Positions 34,652 to 43,811 of a stretch of DNA of 64,000 nucleotides are shown here, piece by piece. Origin of the DNA: Aequorivita sp. UBA3180. Lineage in GTDB: Bacteria; Bacteroidota; Bacteroidia; Flavobacteriales; Flavobacteriaceae. The stretch spans positions 182,725 to 246,724 of the forward strand of contig DEXQ01000011.1 of the NCBI GenBank assembly GCA_002364215.1. The letters run 5' to 3'. Both the position numbers and the translations under genes were made by a program. Each line of letters begins with the position of its first letter. Position 1 is the stretch's first letter. The notes below the pieces were generated by a model. It made no database searches and was not told the DNA's origin. It was given only the letters and a program-made list of their open reading frames with translations.

Positions 34652-37375
34652 TTATTGAACAACCAGTTTTTTTGTTGTTGTACTTTCCCCAGCCTTAATT
34701 GTTATAAAATAGATTCCTGAACTGTAGTTAGAAACATTCAAGCTAGTACTTGATGCATTATCTACATTAGTTTTACTTTCCAAAACTTGACCTAGGCTAT
34801 TTACAATTGTTACATCAAAAGTGCTGAAGGTTTTATCTGAAATACTAATGAATACTTCGCTTGTTGCCGGGTTAGGATAGAGAGCAACAGCATTTTCTAT
34901 GCTATTTTCAGAAACACCTAATTGGCAATCCAAAATTCCTCCCGCATAAAATTTAGCACGGGTTCTTTCACCTTCCCATCCTTCAGAATCATTTTTGGCA
35001 CTTATAGCATACCACATTTCATCATCTGGGTTGGTAATAGGTATGGTAATGGAGTTTGTATTTGTAGTAGCAACTACTTCCATATACTTTTCCCCCAACA
35101 GATAAAAATCATATGATTCCGCACCATCAACAGCTAACCATTCAAAAGTTGCAGACTCTGGACAAACCTCTACAATATTGTAACTATTTGTAGCTCTGGC
35201 TATGTGGAATGTCTCGTCACTAACATCTTGAAAAGCACCACTCGTAACTCTAATTAGTGCGTTTCCGGTTATTTCGTTCGCAGTAGTCCAATTGTAGAAA
35301 TGAGTATCATTTGGCACTGTTGCTATATTGGTCCAGCTGCTACCATTATCGATAGAATATTCCAATACAAAATCTTCAGTAGTATTAACTTCGTCCCAAT
35401 GGATTGTTTCAGCAACAAAAGGTTGAAAATGTTCGCCTCCATTAGGATATGTCATCACAACATTTTCTGAAATCAGTTCATAAACAACAAAATATTCTTG
35501 AGGACCAAAAGGCACGTTAAAACCTGTAATATCAATATCATAATTACCAGCGGCAGGCGCATTGATTAAAACTTGCTCTACATTGTTTAAATGGTCAGGA
35601 CCAGTTGTTGCAGGATTATCCAATGTTACTGGGTTTGGGGTTGGGTCGAGTATCCAAGGCTCCAAAACATTACTGGAAGGATCTGTTACCAATAAATCCA
35701 AATCATTAACCAATGCTGGATCAGCTCCAGGTGATGCGGCGGGATCGCTCCAATAAACCATAAAGCGTACCTGGGTAGTACCAGCTGGCACGTTAATAGT
35801 ATGGTTATTGGTATTTCCTTGGCTAACCTGATCAGAAAGGTAACGCCCGTCCTCAATCAGCTTTACAGCTTGCAAGGCATTTACAATTCCCCAACCAAAT
35901 TTATAATCTGGTCCAATATTTCCCGCTTCGTTAGCCGTATTAAGCAAAGTTGCCTTTATTAAGGCTGAAGGTGGAAAATCGCCACCATTTATGTTTCCGT
36001 AGGCTTGATAAAGTTGTGCAGAAATACCCGCAATACCAGGTGCAGCACCAGAAGTACCTCCAAATGTTTGGTACGTATTATTTTCGTTTGTGGAGATTTG
36101 GTTTTGGCCGTTGGCTGCAATATCTGGTTTAATTCTTCCATCATGTGCTGGACCACGGCTACTAGAATTTACTAATGAGCCATCATAAAATACATTTGCA
36201 GTTGCTATTACATTCTTGCCTTGCTTATGGCCACCGGTAATATTTCCCCACTGATTACCAGCTCCATATCCGCAATTATTATTGTTTGAATTTCCTGCGG
36301 AAAAAACATGTAATAATGTTGGAATATCAAGTGTTTGTTGATCTACCGTCTCTGTTATACTGGTATATCCCGCATTACAGCCGTTACTATATGATGAATT
36401 TGTGATTTGAACACTTCCATCGTTGATCAAAGTTAACGTAGGAGTATCCAAAAAGTCACTTACATAATTTACTACATAAACATCGGTCCCGGCTGCCATA
36501 CCGCGATATTGTGGCACCAAGTTACCGGCTCCTGCCATAATTCCACCCACGCCATCACCATGTGATTGATTTGAAACAGCTGTAAGGTTTGTCAATCTTC
36601 CTTGGAAATCTATATGTGGGCCCACACGTCCATCATCGCGCACCATTACTCCAATACCTTCTCCGGTGTAATTTCTTCCTGCTCCTGTTTGTGTATCCAA
36701 ATTATTTGCTCTGTGAAGACTTCTTCCCTTTGTATCATCCTTTACGGCTGGAGCAACCACAAGATCAACCCACTTAACAAAAGATAAATTTGAAATTGTC
36801 TCCAAACAATTATTTGGAATCGACAAATCTAGGGTTTGGTATTCTTTATGATCTTCCTTAACTATTATCTGTTGTTGTGCTAATTGATTGATTACATAGT
36901 TATTGCTCACGTTTTTATGATATTGAAGAGTTACCAAAATATTATCACCATCCATAGCCCAATGCTCATAAGGTGGATTTTTTAATTGATAAGAAAGTTT
37001 AGCCTTTCCATCAACAGGAACAATTGTACGCACCCCATTAGCTCTTAAAAATGAAATTGACGTATTTTCAGGAAAATAAAAAAGATAAGTTTTGTGCGGA
37101 ATATACTCCAAAAGCTCCAAATTGTTTTGTTTGAACATATCTTGAACGTTCTGCGTTGGCGTTTCATAAAATTGAACCCAGCCCACATAACCGTTGTTCA
37201 GTCTTGCAGATTCTGGCATTTGGCTCCATTGAAAGCTCGTAATGTTTTCGGGCATTACAATGGTTTCACCCTGAAACTTGATGTCAGTTGAATTTTGGCC
37301 AAAGGACATCGAAAACACAAAAGTCAACGCCAAAAAACAGATACTTTGAAAAGAAAAAATTGTAGTTTTTTTCAT
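34652..37375 (-). CDS. Secreted S8 (subtilisin-like) serine protease with T9SS sorting domain
   Basis: 907 aa. Signal peptide 1-26 (...VFSMSFGQ). S8 catalytic residues: Asp in VMVRDDGRVG near 247, His in QSHGDGVGG near 269, the oxyanion Asn region in FSAGNSNN, and Ser in FGGTSGAAPG near 441. A beta-sandwich domain (pre-peptidase C-terminal-like) follows, then a further fibronectin-like segment, and residues about 830-907 are a type A T9SS sorting domain (LYPNPATSEV). A surface or secreted protease for protein breakdown. Upstream lies a nine-C tract. Confidence 0.93.
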   Translation of the reverse strand: MKKTTIFSFQSICFLALTFVFSMSFGQNSTDIKFQGETIVMPENITSFQWSQMPESARLNNGYVGWVQFYETPTQNVQDMFKQNNLELLEYIPHKTYLFYFPENTSISFLRANGVRTIVPVDGKAKLSYQLKNPPYEHWAMDGDNILVTLQYHKNVSNNYVINQLAQQQIIVKEDHKEYQTLDLSIPNNCLETISNLSFVKWVDLVVAPAVKDDTKGRSLHRANNLDTQTGAGRNYTGEGIGVMVRDDGRVGPHIDFQGRLTNLTAVSNQSHGDGVGGIMAGAGNLVPQYRGMAAGTDVYVVNYVSDFLDTPTLTLINDGSVQITNSSYSNGCNAGYTSITETVDQQTLDIPTLLHVFSAGNSNNNNCGYGAGNQWGNITGGHKQGKNVIATANVFYDGSLVNSSSRGPAHDGRIKPDIAANGQNQISTNENNTYQTFGGTSGAAPGIAGISAQLYQAYGNINGGDFPPSALIKATLLNTANEAGNIGPDYKFGWGIVNALQAVKLIEDGRYLSDQVSQGNTNNHTINVPAGTTQVRFMVYWSDPAASPGADPALVNDLDLLVTDPSSNVLEPWILDPTPNPVTLDNPATTGPDHLNNVEQVLINAPAAGNYDIDITGFNVPFGPQEYFVVYELISENVVMTYPNGGEHFQPFVAETIHWDEVNTTEDFVLEYSIDNGSSWTNIATVPNDTHFYNWTTANEITGNALIRVTSGAFQDVSDETFHIARATNSYNIVEVCPESATFEWLAVDGAESYDFYLLGEKYMEVVATTNTNSITIPITNPDDEMWYAISAKNDSEGWEGERTRAKFYAGGILDCQLGVSENSIENAVALYPNPATSEVFISISDKTFSTFDVTIVNSLGQVLESKTNVDNASSTSLNVSNYSSGIYFITIKAGESTTTKKLVVQ

Positions 37376-37517
37376 AATTGCTATGGATTTGATAATAGAT
37401 TTAAAAAAATCCCTTTATGAAATTTAACAGAAAATTTCACGAAAGGATTCCAAATATATTTAATACCAGCATTAAAGCAATCATGATTTTGGGAAAATAT
37501 TTCATTTTAACATAAAA

Positions 37518-37529
37518 CCACCCCCCCCC
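37518..37529. repeat. Poly-C tract
   Basis: CCACCCCCCCCC, ending in a homopolymer of nine C, about 145 bp upstream of the S8 protease start (poly-G on its coding strand). Such tracts can change length by slippage. Confidence 0.7.
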
Positions 37530-37572
37530 AGAAGGCTAACGGAATCAATAGTTTATGAAAATAGTATGCAGG

Positions 37573-38082
37573 TTATTGAAATAAAGCCTTTAGCTCTGTA
37601 GCATCTTTGGGTTTCATTTTTCCAGCAAGTACAAGGCTCAATTGTTTACGACGAAGGGCCGCTTCAAAACGTTTTTTCTCCAGTTCGGTCTCTGGAACAA
37701 TTTCGGGAACACGCACGGGATTGCCCATTTCATCCACAGCCACAAATGTATATATTGCTTCGTTTGAAAGGCTTCTTTCCCCGCTCTCACGGTCTTCAAT
37801 AAAAACATCCATATAAACCTCCATGGAACTACTAAAGGCCCTGGAAACTTTTGCTTCCACTGTTACAACGCTCCCCAAAGGTATCATTTTGTTGAACGCT
37901 ACATGGTTTACTGAGGCTGTAACTACAATTCTACGGCTATGGCGACGAGCAGCTATACTGGCTGCACGGTCCATTCTTGCCAATAGTTCGCCTCCAAACA
38001 TATTTCCTATTGGATTGGTTTCGCTGGGCAAAACCATATCTGTATAAACAGTCAAAGATTGTTGCGGAGTTTTAGATTGCAT
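37573..38082 (-). CDS. Acyl-CoA thioesterase, hotdog fold (YciA/BFIT-like)
   Basis: 169 aa from the ATG at 38082. A TTG start 6 codons further up would lie inside the -7 box, so it is rejected. The hotdog helix GNMFGGELLARMDRAASIAA near residue 26 and VNHVAFNKMIPLG near 56 are typical of the acyl-CoA hydrolase (YciA, cytosolic ACOT) group. It hydrolyses medium to long acyl-CoA in the cytoplasm. It seems to be a single-gene transcript. Confidence 0.92.
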   Translation of the reverse strand: MQSKTPQQSLTVYTDMVLPSETNPIGNMFGGELLARMDRAASIAARRHSRRIVVTASVNHVAFNKMIPLGSVVTVEAKVSRAFSSSMEVYMDVFIEDRESGERSLSNEAIYTFVAVDEMGNPVRVPEIVPETELEKKRFEAALRRKQLSLVLAGKMKPKDATELKALFQ

Positions 38083-38097
38083 CTGTGAAAATTTTTG

Positions 38098-38105
38098 CAA
38101 AGATA
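38098..38105 (-). promoter_or_regulatory. -7 box of the thioesterase gene
   Basis: TATCTTTG on minus exactly matches TAnnTTTG and ends 15 nt before the ATG at 38082. No clear -33 TTG. Confidence 0.45.
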
Positions 38106-38168
38106 CCTAAGTTCGGAATATAGAGAAGTGAAAAATGAAGAAACAAAAAACAGGACGATAAAGAGATT

Positions 38169-39107
38169 TTACTGAATTTCCTGAATCAAAAGCCAAGCAT
38201 CGGCATTTTCAGATCTCTGAATTTCATAGAGTTTTCGCTGTGCTTCCAACCTGTCATCAAAACTAGCATAGAGAACTTGATGCAGCCCATAGCGGTTAAC
38301 CTCCATTTTTAAAGGAGAATAGCCTTTTTCACGCAGTTGTGAGACTTTCTTTTCAGCATTTGCTTCCATGCGGTAGGCACCGGCAACAATATGGTACAAT
38401 CCCGTATGTTTTGGAACTTGCAGACTAACCACCGGCAGGGGATTTTCAATTACAAAAGTAGCTTCCTGTATTTGGTTTTCAACAAGACTATTGGCCTTTT
38501 CCCTTTCAGCATAGTTGAATTTTTGAACCTGACTTTCATAAAGCTTTAAACTTCCGAAACCTATGGCCGACAAAGCTATAACCGCAATAGCAGCATATTT
38601 AAGGTAGGGTTTAGCCTCCCTTCTTTCAGGCGTAAAATGTATTGGTGCTTTCTCTTCTATAGCTTCAACAGTTTCCCTGTAAACCTCGCGGCTTATTTTT
38701 TGCGAAACAAAAGAAGATAGACCAAAAGCCGAAGTACTGAAATTCTGTTGCTGTAACGGTTCAAACTGAAGTGATTTTTCTTCGTTCAACGAAAACTCTC
38801 CTATATTTTTGAAAGAAATGGTTTTTCCCTCCGAAAGTTCTCTTGAGATTTGAGCCGTGAAATTTCTTATTTGCTGCAACGCCGTTTCATAACTGCATTT
38901 TTCTGCCGAAGCCACATAGTTCGCAAACAAACCATCATTGGCCTGCAATTGTTTGTTAAACGAAACAATTTTAGAAGGCGGATGAAATGTATTTGAAGCA
39001 TCATCGATATGGGCAGATTTATAGCGCGTCAAAAACGCTCCAAACCCAGGAATAATAACACATTCGTAACGGTAAAGCAGATCAGATATGTAGGCTATAA
39101 GTTGCAT
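38169..39107 (-). CDS. HU-CCDC81-type and SPOR domain membrane protein
   Basis: 312 aa from the ATG at 39107, chosen because the HU-CCDC81-type domain begins at MQLIAYISDLLYRYE and a promoter ends 5 nt upstream; the open frame to 39137 has no support. Residues 1 to about 130 resemble the paired bacterial HU-CCDC81 domains (CVIIPGFGAFLTRY, ISFKNIGEFSLNEE). One membrane helix lies near 169-190 and a SPOR domain (peptidoglycan-binding) fills about 235-312. The order puts the HU-like part in the cytoplasm and SPOR in the periplasm, suggesting a link to division-site murein. Function unknown. Confidence 0.85.
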   Translation of the reverse strand: MQLIAYISDLLYRYECVIIPGFGAFLTRYKSAHIDDASNTFHPPSKIVSFNKQLQANDGLFANYVASAEKCSYETALQQIRNFTAQISRELSEGKTISFKNIGEFSLNEEKSLQFEPLQQQNFSTSAFGLSSFVSQKISREVYRETVEAIEEKAPIHFTPERREAKPYLKYAAIAVIALSAIGFGSLKLYESQVQKFNYAEREKANSLVENQIQEATFVIENPLPVVSLQVPKHTGLYHIVAGAYRMEANAEKKVSQLREKGYSPLKMEVNRYGLHQVLYASFDDRLEAQRKLYEIQRSENADAWLLIQEIQ

Positions 39108-39112
39108 AATAA

Positions 39113-39142
39113 CAAAATTAGGCTTTTTTGAAGGCAATCCAA
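39113..39142 (-). promoter_or_regulatory. Promoter of the HU-CCDC81/SPOR gene
   Basis: On minus: TTG, 19-nt spacer, TAATTTTG, both boxes exact for the Bacteroidota consensus. The -7 box ends only 5 nt before the ATG, predicting a very short leader or none. Confidence 0.7.
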
Positions 39143-39217
39143 TTTTTGTTTTGGTAATTTATTAACAACTTAAAAATTTTGTATTTTTAAAATCTCCCCC
39201 GATTTAATTTTTAAACT

Positions 39218-40321
39218 ATGCTTTCGAAAGACGAATTACGCTATACGCTTGCTCTGCAGCGAATTCCAAATCTGGGTGATATTTCAGCAAAAAAATTATT
39301 GCGCAAAATGAGTTCTGCGGAAGCAGTTTTCAAAGAGAAAAAAAGCAATCTCGCCAAGATTGACGGCATTGGCCTCCTACGCTTAAAAGATATTAATTTG
39401 GGAAAACAGCTTGAAGAGGCCGATGCGGAATTAAATTTTATTGAAGAAAACAACATTGAGTACAGCTACTTTAAAGACAAAACCTACCCCGAAAAATTAA
39501 AACACTGTTTAGACGGACCCATACTTTTCTTTCACCGTGGAAATATAGATTTGGTGGGAAAGAAAATAATTAGCATAGTCGGTACGCGGAAAATCACCAG
39601 TTACGGCAATGCGTTTTGTGAAAGTTTGATAGAGGAAATTGCTCCACTTAATCCCGTAATTGTTTCAGGTTTAGCCTATGGGGTTGACATTTGCGCACAC
39701 AAAGCCGCTATCGATAATAACCTTCAGAATATTGCATGTTTAGCTCACGGACTCAATCAAATATATCCCAAAAGCCACAAAAAATATATTCAAAAAATTG
39801 AGGAAAACGGAGGTTTTATTACAGAGTTTTGGAGCAGCGATGTTTTTGATAGAAATAATTTCCTAAAAAGAAACCGAATAATAGCTGGTCTTTCTGAAGC
39901 GACAATTGTAATAGAATCTGCCGAAAAAGGGGGGAGTTTGGTAACGGCAGATATTGCAAATTCATACAATCGTGAAGTGTTTGCAGTTCCCGGAAGAGCC
40001 ACAGATAGCCAAAGTCGGGGTTGCAATAATTTGATAAAGCAGCAAAAAGCCCAATTGCTTACCAGCGCCGCAGATATAATATATATGCTTGGTTGGGAAT
40101 TGGAAAAAACCCAAAAACCCAAACAGACCCAACTATTTGTAGAATTGGACGAAGATGAAAAAGCAGTATTTCGCTTTCTAAAGGAAAAAGAAAAAGAACT
40201 TTTGGATATAATAGCACTGGAGTGTAATATTCCCGCCTATAAAGCCGCAAGTGTTTTAATGAATATGGAAATTAAGGGAGTGGTCCGTCCGTTGCCGGGA
40301 AAATTATTTCAATTGGTTTAA
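39218..40321 (+). CDS. dprA: DNA-processing protein DprA
   Basis: 367 aa. A SAM-like/helix-hairpin N-terminus (residues 1-80) is followed by the Rossmann-like DprA core with SIVGTRKITSYG near 120, SGLAYGVDICAHKAA near 149 and the GGSLVTADIANSY near 240, and by a winged-helix C-terminal domain. DprA loads RecA onto incoming single-stranded DNA in natural transformation. Its stop codon overlaps that of the convergent trpS, with no terminator between them. Confidence 0.96.
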   Translation: MLSKDELRYTLALQRIPNLGDISAKKLLRKMSSAEAVFKEKKSNLAKIDGIGLLRLKDINLGKQLEEADAELNFIEENNIEYSYFKDKTYPEKLKHCLDGPILFFHRGNIDLVGKKIISIVGTRKITSYGNAFCESLIEEIAPLNPVIVSGLAYGVDICAHKAAIDNNLQNIACLAHGLNQIYPKSHKKYIQKIEENGGFITEFWSSDVFDRNNFLKRNRIIAGLSEATIVIESAEKGGSLVTADIANSYNREVFAVPGRATDSQSRGCNNLIKQQKAQLLTSAADIIYMLGWELEKTQKPKQTQLFVELDEDEKAVFRFLKEKEKELLDIIALECNIPAYKAASVLMNMEIKGVVRPLPGKLFQLV

Positions 40322-41286
40322 TATCCCACCTTCTCTCGAACTCTTTTTAAAACCCCATCCGCTACTTTTCTTGCTTTTTCGGCACCCGAGCTCAGAGCTG
40401 CATCTATTTCAGGTAGATTTTCCATAAAATAGTGGTAGCGAGTGCGCTCTTTAGAAAATTTTCCAGTTATCAATTCAAACAAGGCTTGTTTTGCGTGGCC
40501 GTAGCCGTAATTTCCTGCTTCGTAGTTTTTTCGCATTTGCACAACCTCTTCTTTAGTGCCAAGAATTTTATACAGTGCAAAAACGTTACAAGTATCAGGA
40601 TTTTTCGGCGCTTCCATCGGCGTACTGTCGGTTTCAATACCCATTATCTGCTTCCGAAGTTTTTTATCATCCAAAAATATGTTGATATAATTTCCTTTGG
40701 ATTTGCTCATCTTAGTACCATCCGTGCCGGGAATATACATTGTTTCTTCCTGAACCTTGCCAACGGGCATCACAAAAGTTTCACCCATCTGCGCATGAAA
40801 ACGTGACGCTACATCGCGCGTTATTTCAATATGTTGCATTTGGTCCTTTCCCACGGGAACAATTTCGGCATCGTATAAAAGGATGTCTGCAGCCATAAGC
40901 ATGGGGTAGGTAAAAAGCCCTGCATTTACATCTTCCAAACGGTCTGCCTTATCTTTAAAGGAATGTGCCAACGTCAATCTTTGGAACGGAAAAAAGCAAC
41001 TCAAATACCACGAAAGCTCAGTAGTTTGTGGCACATCGCTCTGCCGATAAAACACCACCCTTTCAATATCCAACCCAAAAGCTAACCAAGTTGCGGCAAC
41101 ACTATATGTATTTGTGCGAAGTGTATCAGCATTTTTTATTTGCGTTAATGAGTGCATATCTGCAATAAAAAGGAAAGAATCGTTCTTGGGGTCATTTGCC
41201 ATTTCGATGGCTGGAACGATTGCGCCTAAAAGATTTCCGAGATGAGGAGTGCCTGTGCTTTGTATTCCTGTAAGTATTCTTGACAT
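40318..41286 (-). CDS. trpS: Tryptophanyl-tRNA synthetase
   Basis: 322 aa, normal length for the bacterial type. Class I signatures: the HIGH-like GTPHLGNLLG near residue 12 and KMSKSKGN near 195. It charges tRNA-Trp with tryptophan. It converges on dprA with the two stop codons overlapping by 2 bp and shares its upstream region with plsC on plus. Confidence 0.97.
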   Translation of the reverse strand: MSRILTGIQSTGTPHLGNLLGAIVPAIEMANDPKNDSFLFIADMHSLTQIKNADTLRTNTYSVAATWLAFGLDIERVVFYRQSDVPQTTELSWYLSCFFPFQRLTLAHSFKDKADRLEDVNAGLFTYPMLMAADILLYDAEIVPVGKDQMQHIEITRDVASRFHAQMGETFVMPVGKVQEETMYIPGTDGTKMSKSKGNYINIFLDDKKLRKQIMGIETDSTPMEAPKNPDTCNVFALYKILGTKEEVVQMRKNYEAGNYGYGHAKQALFELITGKFSKERTRYHYFMENLPEIDAALSSGAEKARKVADGVLKRVREKVGY

Positions 41287-41304
41287 GGTTTAAAAAAATT
41301 TCAG

Positions 41305-41312
41305 CAAAGGTA
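41305..41312 (-). promoter_or_regulatory. -7 box for trpS
   Basis: TACCTTTG on minus exactly matches TAnnTTTG, 18 nt before the trpS ATG. It lies back to back with the plsC box at 41346-41353. Confidence 0.4.
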
Positions 41313-41345
41313 CTTTTTTTGATTTATTCGCATCGTTCAAATTAT

Positions 41346-41353
41346 TACTTTTG
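41346..41353 (+). promoter_or_regulatory. -7 box for plsC
   Basis: TACTTTTG exactly matches TAnnTTTG and ends 7 nt before the plsC ATG at 41361, so the leader would be only a few bases. Confidence 0.45.
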
Positions 41354-41360
41354 AACCTCC

Positions 41361-42101
41361 ATGAAGCTAATTCAACAAATTTTTTCAGCATTTTACCGTA
41401 TCTGGTTTTATTTGATAGTCGCCTTGGCCACTATCCTGCTCTTTCCGTTCTTGGTAATAAGCATTCTGAAAAATTCCTGGTATCCTTTTTTCTTCAAGGT
41501 TGCCCGAGCTTGGTCTGCTATTATTATTTATGGAATTGGCTGTTACACTATAATAAAACGTGAAGTGGAATATGAAAGAGGAAAGAGCTATATGTTTGTG
41601 GCCAACCACACTTCGATGACCGATATTATGTTGATGTTCTATGCCACAAAAAATCCTTTCGTTTTTGTGGGCAAAAAGGAATTGGCAAAGATTCCATTAT
41701 TCGGATATATTTACAAACGCACTTGTATATTAGTTGACCGCGGAAACACTAAAAGCCGTGTGGAAGCTTTCCGAAGAGCAGAAATACGTTTGAACGAGGG
41801 TTTAAGTGTCTGTATTTTCCCCGAAGGCGGGGTGCCGGAGGATCTTTCATTATTACTGGATGAATTTAAGGATGGCGCCTTCAGGCTTGCTATTGAGCAC
41901 AAAATACCGCTTGCACCAATGACCTTTCACGACAATAAAAAACGCTTTCCGTATTCGTTTTTTAAAGGTGGGCCGGGCAGGATGCGCGTAAAAGTGCACA
42001 AAATAATTCCTACTGCAACATTGACCTTAGAAAACAGAAAAGAATTGAAAAGCAAGACACGGCAAGTAATTTTAAGTGAATTACTTAAACCAACGGTGTA
42101 A
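41361..42101 (+). CDS. plsC: 1-acyl-sn-glycerol-3-phosphate acyltransferase
   Basis: 246 aa. One or two N-terminal membrane helices (about 10-55), then the acyltransferase motifs NHTSMTDIM (H-x4-D) near residue 82 and FPEGG near 153. It adds the second acyl chain to lysophosphatidic acid to make phosphatidic acid for membrane lipids. A terminator follows, so it is a single-gene unit. Confidence 0.93.
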   Translation: MKLIQQIFSAFYRIWFYLIVALATILLFPFLVISILKNSWYPFFFKVARAWSAIIIYGIGCYTIIKREVEYERGKSYMFVANHTSMTDIMLMFYATKNPFVFVGKKELAKIPLFGYIYKRTCILVDRGNTKSRVEAFRRAEIRLNEGLSVCIFPEGGVPEDLSLLLDEFKDGAFRLAIEHKIPLAPMTFHDNKKRFPYSFFKGGPGRMRVKVHKIIPTATLTLENRKELKSKTRQVILSELLKPTV

Positions 42102-42115
42102 AATTTAGCAATAAA

Positions 42116-42144
42116 AAAACCGTCCTATGGCGCAGAACGGTTTT
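42116..42144 (+). terminator. Terminator after plsC
   Basis: An 8-bp stem (AAAACCGT with ACGGTTTT) with a 13-nt loop and a short T tail, also A-rich on the left so it may serve the converging minus gene. Confidence 0.7.
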
Positions 42145-42195
42145 CTCTCAATCATTTGTTTGAAGTATATCAAACACATTCAACTAAAAACTAAC

Positions 42196-43725
42196 CTAAA
42201 ACTTGAAACTCAATCCACTGTAAATACCCAAATAATAGGGTTTAAAGTTTACAGAAGAATCGGTATAAGGGTTGAGCTGGTATTTAAACATGGGCTCAAT
42301 ATTAAACGTAAATTTTTTGGACAATTTATAGTCCAGACCCAGCCCGACGTTAGTTGAAAAACTTACAGAGGAGAGATTATTGGCTTCTCCCAACACACTA
42401 TTGAAATTATCAGCCTTTACTGAAATTTCGTTATTTCCTAAAAACAAAGTGCTTAAACCACCTATTACATTTACGCCAAACCTATTGTCGATAACTGAAT
42501 ATTTAAGTTCTACAGGCACTTCGTAATAATTTATATTTTGTATCAATCGAGCATCTCCCTGCGTAGACTTGGGAGTAATATCTCCAAAACCGTTTGAGGG
42601 TCCATTATTTGCCAAGGCTCCTTTATCAAAGGCTGTCACAACAATTTCCCGCCCTCCGTAATCAACGGAACGCAATGCAACGGCCACTGGACCGGTACCT
42701 ACTTCAATACCAGTAGTGCTATAACTTAAATCTACATTATTAACCCCAGTACGTACACTCAACCTCTTACTTATGGCATAACTTACCTGCACGCCATAAC
42801 TCATGTTTACATCGCCCTCTTGCGGATTGTCCGCAAAGGAAGGATCAATGGAAGAACCGTTACCCAAGCTGCTATAATATACGGGAGCAACATTTGGAGC
42901 TACGTTCCAGCGGTGTTCTGGTTTTTCTTTCTTTTTCTTTTGGGAAACTATTTCTTCATCTTTCTCTGCAATAGCGTCAAAGATTGATTTTTTGTTTTTG
43001 GACTCTTCTGTTATTTCTTTCTCGGTTTTCACCAATTTTTTCTCTGAAGTTGACTTTTCTGAATATTCATTAACAACGACGGCTTCTTTTTTGGTGTCGA
43101 AAACTATGTCCTTATTAATAAGTTTTTCTTCTTTTGCGGTTTTGCCAATATCAGTCTTTTCAGAATTGTTTTTTGAAGAAACTATTCCTTCGTTCAGAGC
43201 CTTTTTAGAAGGATCCCTCCCAATTAAATTGTTCTTTTGATTTTCTGTTGCCTTTGAAGCTTCTTTTTCAGAATTATTGGAAGCTATAGAAGAATTTTTG
43301 AAGAACTTATTTGAAGATTTTTCTTCACTTTTACTTTTGACTGAATCACTCTCGGAAAGACTTTCATCTCCTGCAGCATCATTTTGAAGCGTTTTGTCTT
43401 CAGAAGCTACCTGAGTTGCATTTGCATCATTTTCTATTTCAGAAGAGTTCTGCTGTAATTCCTTTTCGGTTTTAATCACGTTTTCATCAGTAATCGAAGG
43501 AATTTCTGCATCTGTGGAATTATAAAGAGAATCTCCCACGGTCAACAAAAGGGCAAGCAACGCAGCAACACCGCTAAGTTTTATCCACAGGGGTATAACT
43601 TTTCGTTCTTTTTTATCCTTTTTAAGCTCGGCCTGGATATTTTCCCAAACGCGCGGCGAAGGAGTGGCCTCAAAATCTTTGAAGCCTTCGTTAAAAATGT
43701 TGTCTATGTTTTTCTTTTCTTTCAT
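42196..43725 (-). CDS. Putative dual-membrane-spanning anti-sigma factor (outer-membrane beta-barrel C-terminus)
   Basis: 509 aa from the ATG at 43725 (MKEKKNIDNIFNEGF); the frame extends 10 codons further but without good context. Four parts are visible: a charged N-terminus (1-45, with PSPRVWENIQAELKK) with no signal peptide; a single membrane helix (about 46-68, PLWIKLSGVAALLALLLTVG); a long Lys/Glu/Ser/Asn linker without structure (about 70-280); and a beta-strand-rich domain (about 285-509) that ends in aromatic SFKF like an outer-membrane barrel. The ECF sigma gene lies just upstream. This matches the layout of the Bacteroidota dual membrane-spanning anti-sigma (Dma) proteins. Binding to the sigma factor is inferred. 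Confidence 0.75.
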   Translation of the reverse strand: MKEKKNIDNIFNEGFKDFEATPSPRVWENIQAELKKDKKERKVIPLWIKLSGVAALLALLLTVGDSLYNSTDAEIPSITDENVIKTEKELQQNSSEIENDANATQVASEDKTLQNDAAGDESLSESDSVKSKSEEKSSNKFFKNSSIASNNSEKEASKATENQKNNLIGRDPSKKALNEGIVSSKNNSEKTDIGKTAKEEKLINKDIVFDTKKEAVVVNEYSEKSTSEKKLVKTEKEITEESKNKKSIFDAIAEKDEEIVSQKKKKEKPEHRWNVAPNVAPVYYSSLGNGSSIDPSFADNPQEGDVNMSYGVQVSYAISKRLSVRTGVNNVDLSYSTTGIEVGTGPVAVALRSVDYGGREIVVTAFDKGALANNGPSNGFGDITPKSTQGDARLIQNINYYEVPVELKYSVIDNRFGVNVIGGLSTLFLGNNEISVKADNFNSVLGEANNLSSVSFSTNVGLGLDYKLSKKFTFNIEPMFKYQLNPYTDSSVNFKPYYLGIYSGLSFKF

Positions 43726-43730
43726 TCTCA

Positions 43731-43744
43731 CCCTTTTAAAAGGG
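43731..43744 (-). promoter_or_regulatory. Palindrome overlapping the anti-sigma gene's ribosome-binding region
   Basis: CCCTTTTAAAAGGG is a perfect 14-nt palindrome, its AAAAGGG half being the likely Shine-Dalgarno 5 nt before the ATG. A GC-rich hairpin (CCCCT with AGGGG, then T5 on minus) lies just upstream at 43754-43778. Confidence 0.5.
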
Positions 43745-43811
43745 AAATTTTTCAAAAACCCCTACCCAAACGCAGGGGCTTATTTAATCTAAACAATTCA
43801 AAATAATGCTT

